NCBI GenBank assembly: GCA_002780065.1
Contig: PEWQ01000163.1
Coordinates: 931 to 13,069, forward strand
DNA length: 12,139 nt
Direction of reading: 5' to 3'
DNA from: Candidatus Hydrogenedentes bacterium CG07_land_8_20_14_0_80_42_17
GTDB lineage: Bacteria; UBA8481
In this document: positions 6,631 to 12,139 of the stretch, in pieces
How positions within the stretch are numbered: the first letter of the stretch is position 1
Layout of the letters: each line of letters opens with the position of its first letter
The notes under the pieces: generated by a model
Database searches by the model: none
What the model was told of the DNA's origin: nothing
What the model saw: the letters and a program-made list of their open reading frames with translations, nothing else
Program-made: the position numbers and the translations under genes

Positions 6631-6670
6631 GCACCTGTGCCTCCAGAGCGAGGGGGAGCCTGTGCCTCCA
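6631..6670. repeat. 40-bp GC-rich repeat, copy 1
   Basis: This copy matches 6810-6849 at 38 of 40 bases. Inside the unit, CCTGTGCCTCC occurs twice, flanking AGAGCGAGGGGGAG. It abuts the tandem array directly. Confidence 0.85.
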
Positions 6671-6809
6671 AAAAGTCTACGATTGCAATGTTATTATATT
6701 TGAAATTGCAAATTGGAAAGTGCAAATTGAAAATTTTATTTTTCCAATTTTCATTTTTCAATCATTTCACATGTTCTTTGAGAGAGGAAAAATTGCATCT
6801 CATCTGAAG

Positions 6810-6849
6810 GCGCCTGTGCCTCCAGAGCGAGGGGGAGTCTGTGCCTCCA
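6810..6849. repeat. 40-bp GC-rich repeat, copy 2
   Basis: Direct copy of 6631-6670, 179 bp away, with two substitutions (third base A to G, and C to T in the second CCTGTGCC). It lies between the AT-rich block and the zapA stop. Here it stands without the 17/18-bp array. Confidence 0.85.
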
Positions 6850-6881
6850 CAAACTTAAGGATTACTCCAAAAAGATTACAA

Positions 6882-7169
6882 TCACTTTTCCGCTAAAGCT
6901 TTTTCGATCTTTACGATTAAGTCTTCAACGCGCCGAGGGCCGCGCCGCGCCGCTGGTAACGAAGACGCTTCATTCTGAAAAAGCTCGTCCGCAATCGTCA
7001 AAGCAGTCATCGCTGAAAGTTTTGCCAAAGGTAAGTTCGTTGCGCTACGGCTAGAAATTTTCCCAGCTATCTCTTCAACATATTTCGCTACATCCTCCAG
7101 ATATTGAGGATCAGTCGAAGTTGTATTGACTGATATCGGTATTCCGAAAATTGTTACTGTCTGTTTCAT
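6882..7169 (-). CDS. zapA: Cell division protein ZapA
   Basis: ZapA binds FtsZ and bundles its filaments in the Z-ring. The 95-residue protein has the family layout: a beta-hairpin head (QTVTIFGIPISVN, residues 3-15), the DPQYLEDVAKYVEEIAGKI motif (20-38), then the helix with LPLAKLSAMTALTIADELFQ (46-65). The C-terminus is unusual: a short basic, flexible SLPAARRGPRR stretch (70-80) interrupts what is normally a continuous coiled coil before a last helix. Its ATG overlaps the stop of the small coiled-coil gene upstream (ATGA), so the two are probably made together. It is the last gene of the translation operon. Confidence 0.88.
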   Translation of the reverse strand: MKQTVTIFGIPISVNTTSTDPQYLEDVAKYVEEIAGKISSRSATNLPLAKLSAMTALTIADELFQNEASSLPAARRGPRRVEDLIVKIEKALAEK

Positions 7170-7396
7170 ATCTTTTTAAAGAGCTCTTCTATCTTCTGAG
7201 CAGCCACTTCCATATTTCTTCGCAGTCTTCTGTTTTCTTCTCTCAACTTTTCGATATTACTCGGTTCCTTTTCGAGCTTCGCCTCGAGCTCGGCAATCCG
7301 TATTTTATATTCCTTGCTGAGTTTCCGTTCTGTATAAAGCGCTTGAATTAATTCATCAACTTTTTTTTCGAGCCGATCTACAATCGAGTCTTTCAC
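7166..7396 (-). CDS. Small coiled-coil protein, ZapB-like
   Basis: This 76-residue protein is almost entirely a predicted coiled coil, with leucines and isoleucines in heptads (VDRLEKKVDELIQALYTER, RIAELEAKLEKE, IEKLREENRRLRRN) and only one proline (residue 45). Size, composition and coupling to zapA suggest a ZapB-like division factor that would join ZapA at the Z-ring. Coiled coils of this kind are hard to assign by sequence, so I give no symbol. It starts with GTG, overlapping the pheT stop as GTGA, with GGAG and GAGAAG nearby upstream, and ends in an ATGA overlap with zapA. Confidence 0.8.
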   Translation of the reverse strand: MKDSIVDRLEKKVDELIQALYTERKLSKEYKIRIAELEAKLEKEPSNIEKLREENRRLRRNMEVAAQKIEELFKKI

Positions 7397-9486
7397 CTGC
7401 TTCTCAATTCTCCGTTAACTCTTTTTTCAATTGAAGCTATGACAGCATCGACTGCGGAATTAATTTCAGAATCAGTCAGAGTCCGTTCACTCGAACGGAA
7501 TATCAGACGTATTCCTACTGATTTGCGATCTTCTTTTTTTGGTTGGAAGATATCAAAAAGTTTCATCTTTTCGAGATTTGCAGGTTCAGCCGAACTTACC
7601 GCCGAAAAGATTTCCGATATAGGCACAGCCGCTGAAACCCAAAACGCCAGGTCTCTCTCTGCAGACGGAAAACGCGGAAGAGTCGAATACTTTGGAATCG
7701 GCAATTTCCGACCGACAGCATTCCAAAGCGCTTCAAGATCTATCTCGAATCCATAAGCAAAAGTTTCAGATGCGCCGGAATCTTTTATCTTCTTCGATAC
7801 TGCTGAGCGATCGAGCATTCCAACTCGTCCAACAGTATGAGCTTCAAAACAAATATCTGCGGAATGAACAAAAAGCGCGTTATGGAATTTTGAAAAAGAA
7901 ATTTTCGAATCGGCCTCACCGGCTTTTATCTCTAAAGAAATTTTCAACAGCGACCCCAAAACTTTTATAGCGCCGATAGCATGATCAACTGCGGCTATTT
8001 CTTCCGGCCGACCGTCATATCTTTTTTCCTCAACGATTCCGGCAATGATTGCAGAAGCAGAATAATTCTCTGTAGGTTCGCCATCTTCCAGTCTGAATGT
8101 CTTATCCAATTCAAAGACTCGGCCCGAGTCCGGTATGCCGCGGAATTCTCTCAGCTCAACAACTCGAAGCAGAGAAGGCAAAAGAGTTCCTCTCATATAA
8201 TTCAATTCAGAGTTAATCGGATTAACAATTCTAACCTCTCCGAACCTTTCATTTTCAAAAGAAAAGGTCACGCATCTGTCAAAGCCAAGCGACTCAAGCA
8301 CTTCAGCAATCCGCCGTCTGAAATCAATAAATCTTTCGGCATTTTCTCCCCACTCAGAAGACTCAGTCGTTTTTCTTTTAGCAATGAAGTCGAGACTTCT
8401 GCCTGAAAAATGCGGCAGAGTTTCCGGCAAAGAATCGTATCCGGAAATCCTAGCAACCTCTTCAATTAAATCTATCTCTCGAGTTAAATCAGTCCGCCAC
8501 GAAGGAGCTTCTGCTCTGTCTCCGTCAAAATTCACTCCGAGCGAGCATAATATTTCGCGCGCGCGGGGAACAGCGCATCCGAGAAACCTCTTCACGCTTT
8601 CATCTCTAAAATTGATCTCTGTCGCTTTGTACGCCTCTTTTTCAGAGAGCTTTATTCCTTCGCTAATTTCTCCGCCGGAAATTTTCTTTATCAAATCTGC
8701 AAGTCTGCGGATTGCATAGAGCGGCGCCAGAGGATCCGCTCCGCGCTCAAATCGATAAGCAGAATCGGAAGAGATGCCGTGCCGCCGAGCTGTTCTGCGA
8801 ATCGAAGCCGGCTGAAACCATGCCGCCTCCAACAAAATATTCGTAGTATTCGAATTTACTCCGGTCTCTTCGCCGCCCATCACTCCTGCAAGCGCAACCG
8901 GTTTTTCAGAATTTGCAATCACCAGATCATCTTCGACCAGAGAATATTCGCGGCCGTCCAAAAGTTTTATTTTTTCTTTCGCCGCAGCCTGCCGAACAAT
9001 AATATGATTTCCTAAAAGATCGAGATCAAACGCATGCATAGGATGATTCAGTTCCATCAAAACATAATTTGTTGCATCGACAACATTCGAAATTGGACGC
9101 AATCCAACTCTCAACAGCCGTTTCTTCATCCATTCAGGCGATTCAGAAACTTTTACGCCGTGCATCACAAGCCCTGCATATCTCGAGCATCTTTCAGAAA
9201 TAATTTTTATATCGAATGACCCGCCTTCACCGATTTGATTCTCAAATTCTATTTTCTTAAGCTTCTTACCAGTAAGAACGGAAATTTCCCGAGCCAATCC
9301 AAAATGCGATAGAAGATCAGGACGATTGGCGGTTATTTCAAGATCGAGCATAAAATCATTATCTTCAAAAATTTCGGCTTCAGCGGTTTCAATTCCCAGC
9401 GAAGCAAAAAGTTTGGAAAGTTTTTCCGGAGATGAATATTCGGAGAGCTGAATAAAATCTGAAAGCCAAGAAAAAAGCATTATCAT
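7393..9486 (-). CDS. pheT: Phenylalanine-tRNA ligase beta subunit, short form without tRNA-binding OB domain
   Basis: PheT forms the alpha2-beta2 enzyme that charges tRNA-Phe and edits mischarged Tyr-tRNA. From the ATG at 9486 it has 697 residues, about 100 fewer than the usual 790-800. The N-terminus (MLFSWLSDFIQL, then LGIETAEAE) runs straight into LDLEITANRPDLLSHFGLAREI, so the EMAPII-like OB tRNA-binding domain normally lying between these blocks is absent. The rest is complete: the B3/B4 editing domain (about 95-275, with RPISNVVDATNYV, HPMHAFD, AGVMGG and SDSAYRFERG), B5 (about 288-355), the synthetase-like core, and the FDX-ACB domain (about 600-697, YSTLPRFPSAERDLAFWV). The frame is open upstream to 9561, but that part overlaps pheS and is not PheT-like. 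It starts 13 bases after pheS with only a weak Shine-Dalgarno site. Confidence 0.95.
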   Translation of the reverse strand: MIMLFSWLSDFIQLSEYSSPEKLSKLFASLGIETAEAEIFEDNDFMLDLEITANRPDLLSHFGLAREISVLTGKKLKKIEFENQIGEGGSFDIKIISERCSRYAGLVMHGVKVSESPEWMKKRLLRVGLRPISNVVDATNYVLMELNHPMHAFDLDLLGNHIIVRQAAAKEKIKLLDGREYSLVEDDLVIANSEKPVALAGVMGGEETGVNSNTTNILLEAAWFQPASIRRTARRHGISSDSAYRFERGADPLAPLYAIRRLADLIKKISGGEISEGIKLSEKEAYKATEINFRDESVKRFLGCAVPRAREILCSLGVNFDGDRAEAPSWRTDLTREIDLIEEVARISGYDSLPETLPHFSGRSLDFIAKRKTTESSEWGENAERFIDFRRRIAEVLESLGFDRCVTFSFENERFGEVRIVNPINSELNYMRGTLLPSLLRVVELREFRGIPDSGRVFELDKTFRLEDGEPTENYSASAIIAGIVEEKRYDGRPEEIAAVDHAIGAIKVLGSLLKISLEIKAGEADSKISFSKFHNALFVHSADICFEAHTVGRVGMLDRSAVSKKIKDSGASETFAYGFEIDLEALWNAVGRKLPIPKYSTLPRFPSAERDLAFWVSAAVPISEIFSAVSSAEPANLEKMKLFDIFQPKKEDRKSVGIRLIFRSSERTLTDSEINSAVDAVIASIEKRVNGELRSR

Positions 9487-9499
9487 GCTACAAGCATCT

Positions 9500-10576
9500 T
9501 CATGACGCAAGCATCTCAAGAAATCTGGAATCATTTTCAAAAAAGTTTCGCATATCGTCAATGTTATGCGTCAACATTGCGATCCGCTCAACGCCCATTC
9601 CAAACGCGAAGCCGGAAACTTTTTCGGGATCATAAACCCTGTCTCCCCTGCGGCGACAGGCTGATTCAAAGACATTGGGATCGACCATGCCAGCTCCAAG
9701 AATTTCCAGCCAACCTGTCCCCTTGCAGACTCTGCAGTCCGAACTTATCTTTCCCTTACCTGAGCATGAAACGCACGAGACATCAACTTCTGCAGAAGGC
9801 TCGGTAAACGGGAAGAACGACGGTCTAAACCTAATTTTAAAGTCCGGCCCGAAAAGTTCTTTTGCGAAGAAAGATAGAGTTCCTTTCAAATCCGACATTG
9901 TAATATTTTCATCAACAACAAGTCCTTCGACCTGATGAAAAATCGGCGAGTGAGTAGCATCGGGCGCATCTGAGCGATAAGTTCGACCAGGAACGATAAC
10001 CGCAAAAGGAGGATTCAAACAGCTCATAACACGAATCTGCAGAGGAGACGTGTGAGTTCTCAAGAGCAGTGGGTTATCCGCATGAATAGGTTCGATAAAA
10101 AAAGTGTCTTGAGCATCCCTCGCAGGATGGTCAGTAGGAAAATTCAAATCTGAAAAGTTATGCTGATCATCTTCAATATCCGGTCCCTCTGCAATTCCAT
10201 ATCCAAGTCTTAAAAAAATCTTCTGAATCTTTTCAATAGTTGAAATCAAAGGATGAGGCAGTCCGGGTTTTTGAATAAATCCCGGCCTAGTGTAGTCTAC
10301 TCCGCCGATAATTTTTTTAACTGACGCAGCTGACGACAAAAGTTCTTGGCGGCGCATAAGAAGCCTGGACTCAATTTTTTTTACTGCATCGTTGACTGCC
10401 GCGCCGAAACGAGGTTTTTCTTCAGCCGGCAAGACACCGAGCTTTTTCAATAATGCTTTCAGCTCACTCTTTTTTCCAAGATAAGAAATTCTTAAACTCT
10501 CGAGCTCTTCCGATGTTTTAGCAGAAGATATCTTCGCTAAAGCGGACTCTGAAAGCGATGAAAGCCTATCGAACAT
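9500..10576 (-). CDS. pheS: Phenylalanine-tRNA ligase alpha subunit
   Basis: PheS is the catalytic subunit that activates phenylalanine and transfers it to tRNA-Phe. The 358-residue protein has the N-terminal coiled coil that contacts tRNA (about 1-85). The class II core follows, with GPDIEDDQHNF and DHPARDAQDTF (131-159), LRTHTS (172-177), motif 2 around GRTYRSDAPDATHSPIFHQVEG (197-218) and motif 3 GFAFGMGVERIAML (322-335). Four cysteines (CVSC 268-271 and CRVC 281-284), followed by KGTGWLEILGAGMVDP, form a zinc-ribbon-like insert found in many bacterial PheS proteins. It lies 35 bases after rplT with no strong Shine-Dalgarno site, and pheT follows. With PheT lacking its OB domain, this coiled coil may carry more of the tRNA contact. 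Confidence 0.97.
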   Translation of the reverse strand: MFDRLSSLSESALAKISSAKTSEELESLRISYLGKKSELKALLKKLGVLPAEEKPRFGAAVNDAVKKIESRLLMRRQELLSSAASVKKIIGGVDYTRPGFIQKPGLPHPLISTIEKIQKIFLRLGYGIAEGPDIEDDQHNFSDLNFPTDHPARDAQDTFFIEPIHADNPLLLRTHTSPLQIRVMSCLNPPFAVIVPGRTYRSDAPDATHSPIFHQVEGLVVDENITMSDLKGTLSFFAKELFGPDFKIRFRPSFFPFTEPSAEVDVSCVSCSGKGKISSDCRVCKGTGWLEILGAGMVDPNVFESACRRRGDRVYDPEKVSGFAFGMGVERIAMLTHNIDDMRNFFENDSRFLEMLAS

Positions 10577-10611
10577 CTGCCGGATTCAAATACTTTGTCA
10601 TTTCGTATCGG

Positions 10612-10986
10612 CTAAGAAAGAGTCGATGCGCCTTCTGACAATGCTTTTTTCGAAATCTCAATCAAATTGTTCATACCGTCTTTCGAATGTATCGCAAGTT
10701 CAGAAAGCATCTTTCTGTTCACTTCAACTCCGGCTTTTTTTAGTCCCGCAATAAATCTAGAGTATGAAAGACCGCTTTCGCGGGTTGCGGCATTAATTCG
10801 CGCAATCCACAAAGTTCTAAAAACCCGCTTATTCTGTTTGCGGTCTCTAAAACTAAATGAAAGCGCTCGAATAACAGATTCCTTCGCTGTTTTGTATAAT
10901 TTTGATCTGCCGCCGCGCATTCCTTCCGCAAGTTTAAATATTTTTTTTCTCTTCTGACGCGATGATGCGCCTTTTGCTCTTGGCAT
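10612..10986 (-). CDS. rplT: 50S ribosomal protein L20
   Basis: L20 binds 23S rRNA early in assembly of the large subunit; in several bacteria it also represses the infC-rpmI-rplT operon by binding leader mRNA. The 124-residue protein has the basic N-terminal tail and long helix (RQKRKKIFKLAEGMRGGRSKLYKTAKESVIRAL, residues 10-42), the family block RDRKQNKRVFRTLWIARINAATRESGLSYSRFI (47-79), and a C-terminal tail slightly longer than usual. AAGGAG (complement of 10995-11000) lies eight bases before the ATG, an ideal Shine-Dalgarno position. It lies between rpmI and pheS in the standard order. Confidence 0.97.
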   Translation of the reverse strand: MPRAKGASSRQKRKKIFKLAEGMRGGRSKLYKTAKESVIRALSFSFRDRKQNKRVFRTLWIARINAATRESGLSYSRFIAGLKKAGVEVNRKMLSELAIHSKDGMNNLIEISKKALSEGASTLS

Positions 10987-11026
10987 TTTTACTTCTCCTT
11001 CTTTTTATTCAGACTCCAAAGCTTAA

Positions 11027-11221
11027 TCAGTTCTGAAGCATCGAATCAACTAATTTTGTTCGCATGCTATCCAGCGCCACACCATTTTTGAGTCGTCTCA
11101 TTCGGCTTCTGGATTTATGACTCAGCAAATGCTTTCGTCCCGATTTTTTGGCTTTCAACTTACCTGTGGCCGTTCTAGTGAACCTCTTCTTGGTTCCGCT
11201 ATGCGACTTCATCTTAGGCAT
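11027..11221 (-). CDS. rpmI: 50S ribosomal protein L35
   Basis: L35 is a small, very basic protein of the large ribosomal subunit. The 64-residue product starts [14 protein letters not shown] and continues with [27 protein letters not shown], matching the family throughout; the usual length is 64-66. AAGGAG (complement of 11230-11235) lies eight bases before the ATG. It follows infC by about 20 bases and precedes rplT by 40, in the conserved infC-rpmI-rplT order. Confidence 0.97.
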   Translation of the reverse strand: MPKMKSHSGTKKRFTRTATGKLKAKKSGRKHLLSHKSRSRMRRLKNGVALDSMRTKLVDSMLQN

Positions 11222-11244
11222 ACTTTTATCTCCTTCACTTAAAA

Positions 11245-11754
11245 CTATAATGGTGCAAGAGTCATCGAAATTTGATTTCCTTCAGATTTCGGCATCTTGT
11301 CGACCAGCGCATATTCTTTGCTTGTTTCCAATATCTTTGTAATTATCTTCTGGCCAAGTTCCGGATGAGCTCCCTCTCGACCTCTAAAAAAAACAACAAC
11401 TCTGACTTTGTCTCCTTCTCCGACAAATCTCTTAATCTTATCCAATTTAATATCGAGATCATGTTCGGTGATCTTCGGAGTCATCTTCACTTCTTTGACA
11501 TGAATCACTTTCTGCTTTTTTTTCGCTTCTTTCACTTTCTGCTGCTGTTCGTATCTATATTTGCCAAAGTCCATAATCTTGCAGACAGGCGGATGTGAAC
11601 CTCCGGAAATTTCACAGAGATCCAATCCTGCTTCTCTGGCAAGATTCAAAGCGGTTTCCCGCGTCACAATTCCAATCTGTTCGGATTTAGCTCCTATCAG
11701 CCTAATTTCGTTAGCAAAGATATGCTCATTAATTCTAATCTTATTTTCTTTGAT
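11245..11754 (-). CDS. infC: Translation initiation factor IF-3, probable ATC start
   Basis: IF3 binds the 30S subunit, keeps 50S off and discriminates against wrong start codons and initiator tRNAs. The 169-residue protein has the N-domain ([47 protein letters not shown]), the lysine-rich linker (VKEAKKKQK) and the C-domain ([39 protein letters not shown]). The family N-terminus begins at KENKIRINE, and the codon just before it is ATC at 11754-11752, with AGAAGGAG ending eight bases upstream. The frame is open back to a TTG at 11802, but that would add 16 residues not typical of IF3, with no Shine-Dalgarno site. A rare start codon fits IF3's own proofreading and the AUU start of E. coli infC. 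thrS, often just upstream, is not seen. Confidence 0.95.
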   Translation of the reverse strand: MKENKIRINEHIFANEIRLIGAKSEQIGIVTRETALNLAREAGLDLCEISGGSHPPVCKIMDFGKYRYEQQQKVKEAKKKQKVIHVKEVKMTPKITEHDLDIKLDKIKRFVGEGDKVRVVVFFRGREGAHPELGQKIITKILETSKEYALVDKMPKSEGNQISMTLAPL

Positions 11755-11762
11755 TCCTACGT

Positions 11763-11770
11763 CTCCTTCT
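11763..11770 (-). promoter_or_regulatory. Shine-Dalgarno site that decides the infC start
   Basis: On the minus strand AGAAGGAG is followed by ACGTAGGA and then ATC. The eight-base spacing is ideal, and no ATG, GTG or TTG lies at a workable distance downstream. It points to ATC at 11754 as the start codon. Confidence 0.75.
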
Positions 11771-11889
11771 AATGCGTCTAAGCGCAATCCAACCGAGCAC
11801 AAATTAAATGGAGTTTCCGCGCAAAAGACGCGCCGCCCGGAATGACGGCATCTTATTGAGTTAACCCACCGCGCTCATGCTTGGGGGTG

Positions 11890-11904
11890 AGGAGCGGAAC
11901 TCCT
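11890..11904 (-). promoter_or_regulatory. Stem-loop in the infC leader
   Basis: AGGAG and CTCCT pair perfectly around a five-base loop, about 140 bases before the infC start. There is no following U-run on the minus strand, so it is not a standard terminator. It may be a leader RNA element or an intergenic palindrome. Confidence 0.35.
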
Positions 11905-12029
11905 GCTTTTAATGTCAGCCTGCTTTCCAGTCATCTCCAAAGAAGACGTTCCGAATGCAAACTGAATTACACATATACTATTCAATCGAAATATAAATAA
12001 AGGTCAAGAAAAAAATGTAAATGTGGAGT

Positions 12030-12054
12030 GGCAACCCGCAGGCTTTAGACTGCG
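12030..12054. repeat. Dispersed motif with CCGCAGGCTTTAG (copy 2, palindromic)
   Basis: CCGCAGGCTTTAG (12036-12048) is identical to 5892-5904, and GGCA precedes it in both copies. Here CGCAG (12037-12041) pairs with CTGCG (12050-12054) to make a small hairpin. This is one of at least four repeat families confined to the gaps between genes in this window. Confidence 0.55.
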
Positions 12055-12139
12055 TGACAAGCGCGCTCGTTCAGCGTGCCGCGGCAAGCATTCCAAAATA
12101 CATCTCAGGCCCCTTTGGAAAAAGAGTCAATGAATTGGT

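Larger units (their letters stand above)
6495..6881. other. 387-bp gene-free region made of repeats
   Basis: This gap between the 189-aa gene and zapA holds three things: the tandem array at 6546-6630, two copies of a 40-bp repeat (6631-6670 and 6810-6849), and an AT-rich block (about 6675-6775). In the AT-rich block, AAATTGCAAATTGG and its variants recur in both orientations. A minus-strand TATAAT (complement of 6693-6698) could serve the 189-aa gene, but no -35 lies at the right distance. I see no RNA gene in it. Confidence 0.7.
11755..12139. other. infC upstream region: leader, hairpins and possible promoter
   Basis: No convincing gene lies here. On the minus strand, TTGACC (complement of 12002-12007) is a good -35. 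Downstream, TAGTAT (complement of 11975-11980) is a passable -10, but the spacer is 21. The presumed leader then runs for roughly 200 bases and contains a stem AGGAG-TTCCG-CTCCT (11890-11904) close to a competing CGCTC/GAGCG pair. Such a leader could host L20 or IF3 feedback control. The last 110 bases contain a dispersed repeat and a short open frame running off the edge. Confidence 0.45.

Noticed and set aside
6546-6670. CRISPR array
   Set aside because: Units are 17/18 bp directly adjacent with no unique spacers, and no cas gene is nearby.
5925-6761. A longer 278-aa version of the hypothetical protein starting at 6761
   Set aside because: The extra 89 residues translate AT-rich filler and GC-rich repeats that occur elsewhere in non-coding positions, so they are unlikely to be coding.
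6762-6881. 6S RNA gene next to zapA, as in proteobacteria
   Set aside because: The stretch is occupied by an AT-rich tract and a 40-bp repeat, and no long closed stem with a central bubble is visible.
7439-8719. Several plus-strand open frames across pheT
   Set aside because: They are antisense shadows of pheT with no family resemblance and no ribosome sites.
9487-9561. N-terminal 25-residue extension of PheT
   Set aside because: It overlaps the end of pheS and does not resemble PheT, which starts at MLFSWL-type sequence.
12071-12139. C-terminal end of a minus-strand gene (22 codons ending in TGA at 12073-12071)
   Set aside because: The open frame is too short to exceed chance, does not look like the end of ThrS, and runs into a dispersed repeat region.

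Overview
The window is a stretch of chromosomal housekeeping DNA from a Gram-negative bacterium, probably an uncultured lineage that I cannot place in a phylum. The double-membrane inference rests on the lptC-lptA-lptB genes for lipopolysaccharide export and on an OmpA-domain lipoprotein. The sequence is AT-rich, with GC-rich dispersed repeats between genes. I see no CRISPR array, transposase, phage gene, rRNA or tRNA, and no obvious new defence or biosynthetic system.

Layout. Positions 1-40 hold the edge of a GC-rich repeat array. Positions 150-3461 (+) carry lptC-lptA-lptB-rpoN as one tight operon with overlapping start and stop codons. This is the classic cluster that links the LPS transport bridge and its ATPase to sigma-54. 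A palindromic intergenic repeat (3472-3532) separates it from a two-gene minus-strand unit: an OmpA-domain lipoprotein (4251-5030) followed by an archaeal-looking RNase HII (3592-4254). nadC (5029-5862, +) is divergent from the lipoprotein, and the two ATG codons overlap in one CATG. A sigma-70-like nadC promoter lies inside the lipoprotein gene. An unrecognised 189-aa protein (5925-6494, -) converges on nadC. Behind it is a 387-bp gene-free stretch made of a 17/18-bp tandem array, two copies of a 40-bp repeat and an AT-rich block.

Positions 6882-11754 (-) are one long co-directional translation and division unit, in transcription order infC-rpmI-rplT-pheS-pheT-(small coiled-coil gene)-zapA. 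infC appears to start at a non-canonical ATC codon behind a strong Shine-Dalgarno site, which fits the IF3 start-codon autoregulation known in E. coli. PheT is about 100 residues shorter than the usual bacterial subunit because the N-terminal tRNA-binding OB domain is absent. The last two genes, a ZapB-like coiled coil and ZapA, tie Z-ring assembly to the translation operon through overlapping GTGA and ATGA junctions. The right edge (11755-12139) is a leader and promoter region with hairpins and another dispersed repeat.

The most useful points for follow-up are the archaeal-type RNase HII, the short PheT, the ATC start of infC, the overlapping divergent start codons at 5028-5031, and the repeat arrays that face each other across about 6.5 kb.
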